From: an uncultured Atopobium sp. | Lineage (GTDB): Bacteria; Actinomycetota; Coriobacteriia; Coriobacteriales; Atopobiaceae | Length of the DNA stretch: 7,181 bases | Direction of reading: 5' to 3' | NCBI GenBank assembly: GCA_946647055.1 | Contig: CAMPCT010000107.1 | Span: 1 to 7,181 of the forward strand | Shown here: positions 5,387 to 7,181 of the stretch, piece after piece | Numbering within the stretch: the first letter of the stretch is position 1 | Layout: the number at the start of each line of letters is the position of its first letter | Notes under the pieces: model-generated | Database searches by the model: none | What the model was told of the DNA's origin: nothing | The model's input: the letters and a program-made list of their open reading frames with translations, nothing else | Translations under genes and position numbers: made by a program

Positions 5387-6864
5387 CACGCGGGGATGTC
5401 CTCGTCCAGGTAGCTCGGCGACCAATCGCCATAGCCATAGCCATCGTAGGGCTGCTCCCAGTGCGAGCGATACCCAGAGCCATTCGCCAGGTTCCTGTGA
5501 CGCCTGTCGATGCGCATCGCGAGGTCGTTCGCCGGTATGCCCTGGTCTATGTCCTGAGGTGACGGTTCGAGAAGCACGCGCTCGCTCACCAACGTGGGGA
5601 GCTTGCCTCCCTCGATGAACTCGCGTTCCGACCACCCGTTGAATTCCCAGCGGGGAAGGTCCCTGAAGAGGTCTATCACGAGCGCGGTGAGCCTTGGCGC
5701 CGTGTTGGTTCCCTCTGCCAGGTACCAGCCCGTGCGCGTGAGCCACCAGATCACGTTCGCAAGGCTCGTCCCGCGCATCATGATGGACTCGATGAGGATG
5801 TCGACCATCTGGTCGGCCAGCTCGTAGTCATCTTCCTCGTTGGGAACATGACAGTCGAAATAGGACGTGAGCCTCTGGACGCAGGGAAGACGATAGATGT
5901 CTGCCGCCTGGTCCAGATGCAGCTCGCCCTTCTCGAGGGGGCGGGCCCGCACCTCCTCGTGGCGCTCGATGAGCGTCATCAGCATGGTGCTCGGCCTGAA
6001 GTTGTCTGTGGGGTGCATCCTCTTGCCGCCGTCGGTGAGGTATTCTGCGTCCCCTCCCCAGGAGCCTTCCAGCCGTGGATGGAAGAGGTAGGTCTTCCCG
6101 TCCTGTTCGAGCAGGCGGGCGACGGTGTCATCCGCTTTCTCCAGCTTGCGGACGCATTGGAGGAAATCGTCCTCGCTGAGCGTCGCGTCGATGTTGAGCC
6201 GCAGGTAGTATCCATAGACCTCGCTTGCGGGGCTCACCCCGCACAGCGTGACGTACTCCGTGACGAGCCTCTTGATGGCCTCCGTCTCCTTCAGGTGGGC
6301 CACGAGTGGGGTGAGGTCGACGTCCGAGTAGGCATCGAGCAGCTCCTTTGGGACGAACGACTTCGAGTCGGCCTGACGGGTGAACAGGAAGGGCATGAGC
6401 TGCGACGTGCGTGTCGTGGTAGGCATCTTCACCTCCTCGCCGGCAAGGCAGCGCTTGACCATGACGAGGGTTGCAACGTCCACGTCCTCGAGCTGCTTGA
6501 GGAACTGCCCCGCGGGGAGGGGGAGCATGCCCATGATTAGGTCGACCATCTCGGCCTTGCGCGTGGGGAGGGGTTTCTGGGCTCCCGCGGTCGAGGCGAT
6601 GCGCCTGAGGTCGTCGACCACACATCCCTGGAGGACGTGCCGAAGGTCGTCCCCGGGACGCGACTTCGTGTATGACCTGTCGTAATGGCTTTCCGTCCGA
6701 GACGCTGGCACGTGGGAAAGGAGCCTCTTGGGTCGCCTTCCATAGCCGTAGTACCGTCCAAGACGCGCCTCCTGTCTGTCCGCCCTCTCGTCAGGGCTCA
6801 GGCCTGCGAGCGTCCCGACATGGAAGCCCTTGGGGACGCTGTCGTTCTCGATCGAATAGCTCAT
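5386..6864 (-). CDS. Unrecognised 492-aa protein with a SAP/Rho-N-like motif
   Basis: I do not recognise this protein. It has no signal peptide and no membrane segment. Residues 1-70 are polar and basic with a Tyr/Arg/Gly cluster (RYYGYGRRPKR at 37-47). Residues about 72-114 look like a SAP or Rho N-terminal helix-extension-helix: DDLRRIASTAG followed by TRKAEMVDLIMGML, the pattern of small nucleic-acid-binding or protein-interaction modules. The middle, to about residue 440, is mostly helical and acidic, with no catalytic motif I can name and no SEC-C zinc motif. The C-terminal tail is Tyr/Gly/Asp-rich (PYDGYGYGDW). The start ATG at 6864 is well supported by GGAAGGAGAG, whose AAGGAG core is 6 nt upstream. 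The gene is transcribed toward the SGNH-GNAT gene. The reading frame is clearly coding, since overlapping frames are shorter or lack a ribosome site. A role in RNA or DNA binding is only an inference from the SAP-like motif. Confidence 0.82.
   Translation of the reverse strand: MSYSIENDSVPKGFHVGTLAGLSPDERADRQEARLGRYYGYGRRPKRLLSHVPASRTESHYDRSYTKSRPGDDLRHVLQGCVVDDLRRIASTAGAQKPLPTRKAEMVDLIMGMLPLPAGQFLKQLEDVDVATLVMVKRCLAGEEVKMPTTTRTSQLMPFLFTRQADSKSFVPKELLDAYSDVDLTPLVAHLKETEAIKRLVTEYVTLCGVSPASEVYGYYLRLNIDATLSEDDFLQCVRKLEKADDTVARLLEQDGKTYLFHPRLEGSWGGDAEYLTDGGKRMHPTDNFRPSTMLMTLIERHEEVRARPLEKGELHLDQAADIYRLPCVQRLTSYFDCHVPNEEDDYELADQMVDILIESIMMRGTSLANVIWWLTRTGWYLAEGTNTAPRLTALVIDLFRDLPRWEFNGWSEREFIEGGKLPTLVSERVLLEPSPQDIDQGIPANDLAMRIDRRHRNLANGSGYRSHWEQPYDGYGYGDWSPSYLDEDIPA
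5428..5444. repeat. Short tandem repeat inside the 492-aa gene
   Basis: GCCATA repeats almost three times in a row (GCCATAGCCATAGCCAT). On the minus strand it encodes the alternating Tyr-Gly run near the C-terminus of the 492-aa protein. Such hexanucleotide runs can vary in copy number by slippage without breaking the frame. Confidence 0.6.
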
Positions 6865-6931
6865 ATCGCTCTCCTTCCGGCTCGGGTTGGGGGGAGCGTA
6901 GGGGAGGGCACCTTACAAAAATGAGTGTCCG

Positions 6932-6950
6932 TGCAGACCATCTGCCTGCA
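6932..6950. repeat. Palindrome upstream of the 492-aa gene, possible operator
   Basis: TGCAG (6932-6936) pairs with CTGCA (6946-6950). Within the same 19 nt, GCAGA (6933-6937) also pairs exactly with TCTGC (6941-6945) around a 3-nt loop. It lies about 70 nt before the start codon of the minus-strand gene, where an operator or leader hairpin would be plausible. No regulator is identified. Confidence 0.4.
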
Positions 6951-7033
6951 AGGTACTAACAAGGAATCTGACCATGTCCTGACACCGCAGGTGGGAGCCG
7001 TTGTTTTGATGGCGCCGGCATTTGGGCGAAAGG

Positions 7034-7045
7034 ATGGGGCCCCAT
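7034..7045. repeat. Perfect 12-nt palindrome
   Basis: ATGGGGCCCCAT is a perfect 12-base palindrome without a loop. This form suits a dimeric protein-binding site better than an RNA hairpin. It shares the GGGGCCCC core with the elements at 7092-7122 and 7132-7144. In GC-rich DNA such a palindrome could also be chance. Confidence 0.45.
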
Positions 7046-7091
7046 GATCTCGTTTGGGAAAACCACGGGGTCGTCACAAGTGGCAGCAAAG

Positions 7092-7122
7092 GGCCCCGCA
7101 GTCCTGGTTGAACTGCGGGGCC
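7092..7122. terminator. Strong hairpin terminator
   Basis: GGCCCCGCAGT (7092-7102) is the exact reverse complement of 7112-7122, an 11-bp GC-rich stem with a 9-nt loop. On the plus strand it is followed by GTTGTTTC and preceded by CAAAG. On the minus strand it is followed by CTTTGCTG. No plus-strand gene ends nearby, whereas a probable minus-strand gene end lies 20 nt upstream of it at 7143, so I infer it mainly terminates that gene and may act in both directions. Confidence 0.75.
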
Positions 7123-7131
7123 GTTGTTTCG

Positions 7132-7144
7132 GAGGGGCCCCCTC
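7132..7144. repeat. Near-perfect GC palindrome at the gene end
   Basis: GAGGGGCCCCCTC folds as GAGGGG (7132-7137) with CCCCTC (7139-7144) around one base, or as a 5-bp stem with a 3-nt loop. It overlaps the probable stop codon of the gene entering from the right and sits just before the main terminator, so it may add to termination or be incidental. Confidence 0.35.
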
Positions 7145-7181
7145 AGGTATCTGGTTTCTCGTCCCTGCGCTCGCTTGCGTC
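7143..7181 (-). CDS. C-terminal end of a gene entering from the right edge (partial)
   Basis: Read on the minus strand from the window edge, one frame gives the 12 residues DASERRDEKPDT and then TGA at 7145-7143. The hydrophilic, charged tail looks like a protein C-terminus, and a strong terminator follows 20 nt after the stop, as expected for a gene end. Another minus-strand frame stays open longer, but it runs straight through the terminator stem and reads as unlikely protein. Function cannot be told from 12 residues. Confidence 0.4.
   Translation of the reverse strand, partial: DASERRDEKPDT

Larger units (their letters stand above)
6865..7142. other. Intergenic region with several palindromes and no gene
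   Basis: This 278-nt stretch lies between the start of the 492-aa gene and a probable gene end at 7143. It is visibly less GC-rich than the rest around 6911-7010. It holds the ribosome site of the 492-aa gene (6869-6878, minus strand), a palindrome at 6932-6950, a perfect palindrome at 7034-7045, a strong hairpin terminator at 7092-7122 and a near-palindrome at 7132-7144. Tiny ATG-initiated frames of 12-25 codons exist on the plus strand but lack well-placed ribosome sites. I found no convincing sigma-70 promoter for the minus-strand gene; TTGCAG with ACACTC 17 bp on is too weak to call. Confidence 0.6.

Noticed and set aside
3146..5746. 866-codon open frame antisense to the SGNH-GNAT gene
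   Set aside because: Long antisense frames are common opposite GC-rich genes because of third-position GC. The plus-strand frame has intact SGNH and GNAT motifs and a strong ribosome site, while this product has no recognisable motif and runs into the next gene.
5848..6540. 230-codon plus-strand frame inside the 492-aa gene
   Set aside because: Antisense shadow of the minus-strand gene, which has a strong ribosome site and protein-like composition throughout.
6921..6959. 12-codon plus-strand frame as a possible attenuation leader peptide
   Set aside because: The nearest purine run (6901-6908) is too far upstream, the peptide has no run of one amino acid, and no plus-strand gene is visible downstream.
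7034..7111. 25-codon plus-strand frame starting inside the 12-nt palindrome
   Set aside because: The ribosome site would touch the ATG and the frame runs into the terminator stem.
7073..7181. T-box or other riboswitch leader around the right-hand terminator
   Set aside because: I could not find the conserved T-box sequence or any known riboswitch core, and the terminator is better explained as the end of the minus-strand gene at 7143.
1..7181. Complete defence system, mobile element, CRISPR array or tRNA
   Set aside because: No transposase, integrase, Cas gene, regular repeats or cloverleaf is visible. Vsr alone is a repair enzyme and not sufficient evidence of a restriction-modification island.

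Overview
The window is GC-rich, densely packed bacterial DNA. It has short intergenic gaps, gene-end overlaps and at least one TTG start. Gene content and style (a class I glycerate kinase, a family 6 DNA-deoxyinosine glycosylase, a cytoplasmic GDSL hydrolase with a jelly-roll-like N-terminus) suggest a high-GC anaerobic actinobacterium, most likely Coriobacteriia (Olsenella/Atopobiaceae/Collinsella-like). That placement rests on recall of similar proteins and is not proven here. No rRNA, tRNA, transposase, CRISPR array or phage gene is visible.

Layout. Plus strand, left to right: (1) vsr, a very-short-patch mismatch endonuclease (92-598), with no methyltransferase in view; (2) a PPP-type metallophosphatase starting at a TTG with a strong Shine-Dalgarno site (667-1461); (3) glycerate kinase (1451-2641); (4) a DNA-deoxyinosine (hypoxanthine) glycosylase (2631-3143); (5) a 725-aa two-part protein, SGNH/GDSL hydrolase followed by a GNAT acyltransferase (3179-5356). 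Genes 2, 3 and 4 form a tight cluster in which each junction overlaps by exactly 11 nt, so they are very probably cotranscribed and translationally coupled. Gene 5 follows after 35 nt and may be in the same operon or have its own extended -10 promoter.

A 29-bp gap with a small two-part hairpin separates gene 5 from a convergent minus-strand gene (5386-6864) for a 492-aa protein I cannot name. It carries a SAP/Rho-N-like helical motif near its N-terminus and Tyr/Gly-rich stretches at both ends. To its right is a less GC-rich intergenic region (6865-7142) containing several palindromes and a strong 11-bp-stem terminator. The last 39 bases look like the C-terminal end of another minus-strand gene entering from beyond the right edge.

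Working together: two enzymes (Vsr and the deoxyinosine glycosylase) start repair of deaminated bases (T in T:G from 5-methylcytosine, and hypoxanthine from adenine). The phosphatase and glycerate kinase are ordinary signalling or metabolic functions sharing a transcript with the glycosylase. I see no complete new defence or mobile system. The most unusual items are the hydrolase-acyltransferase fusion and the unnamed SAP-like protein.
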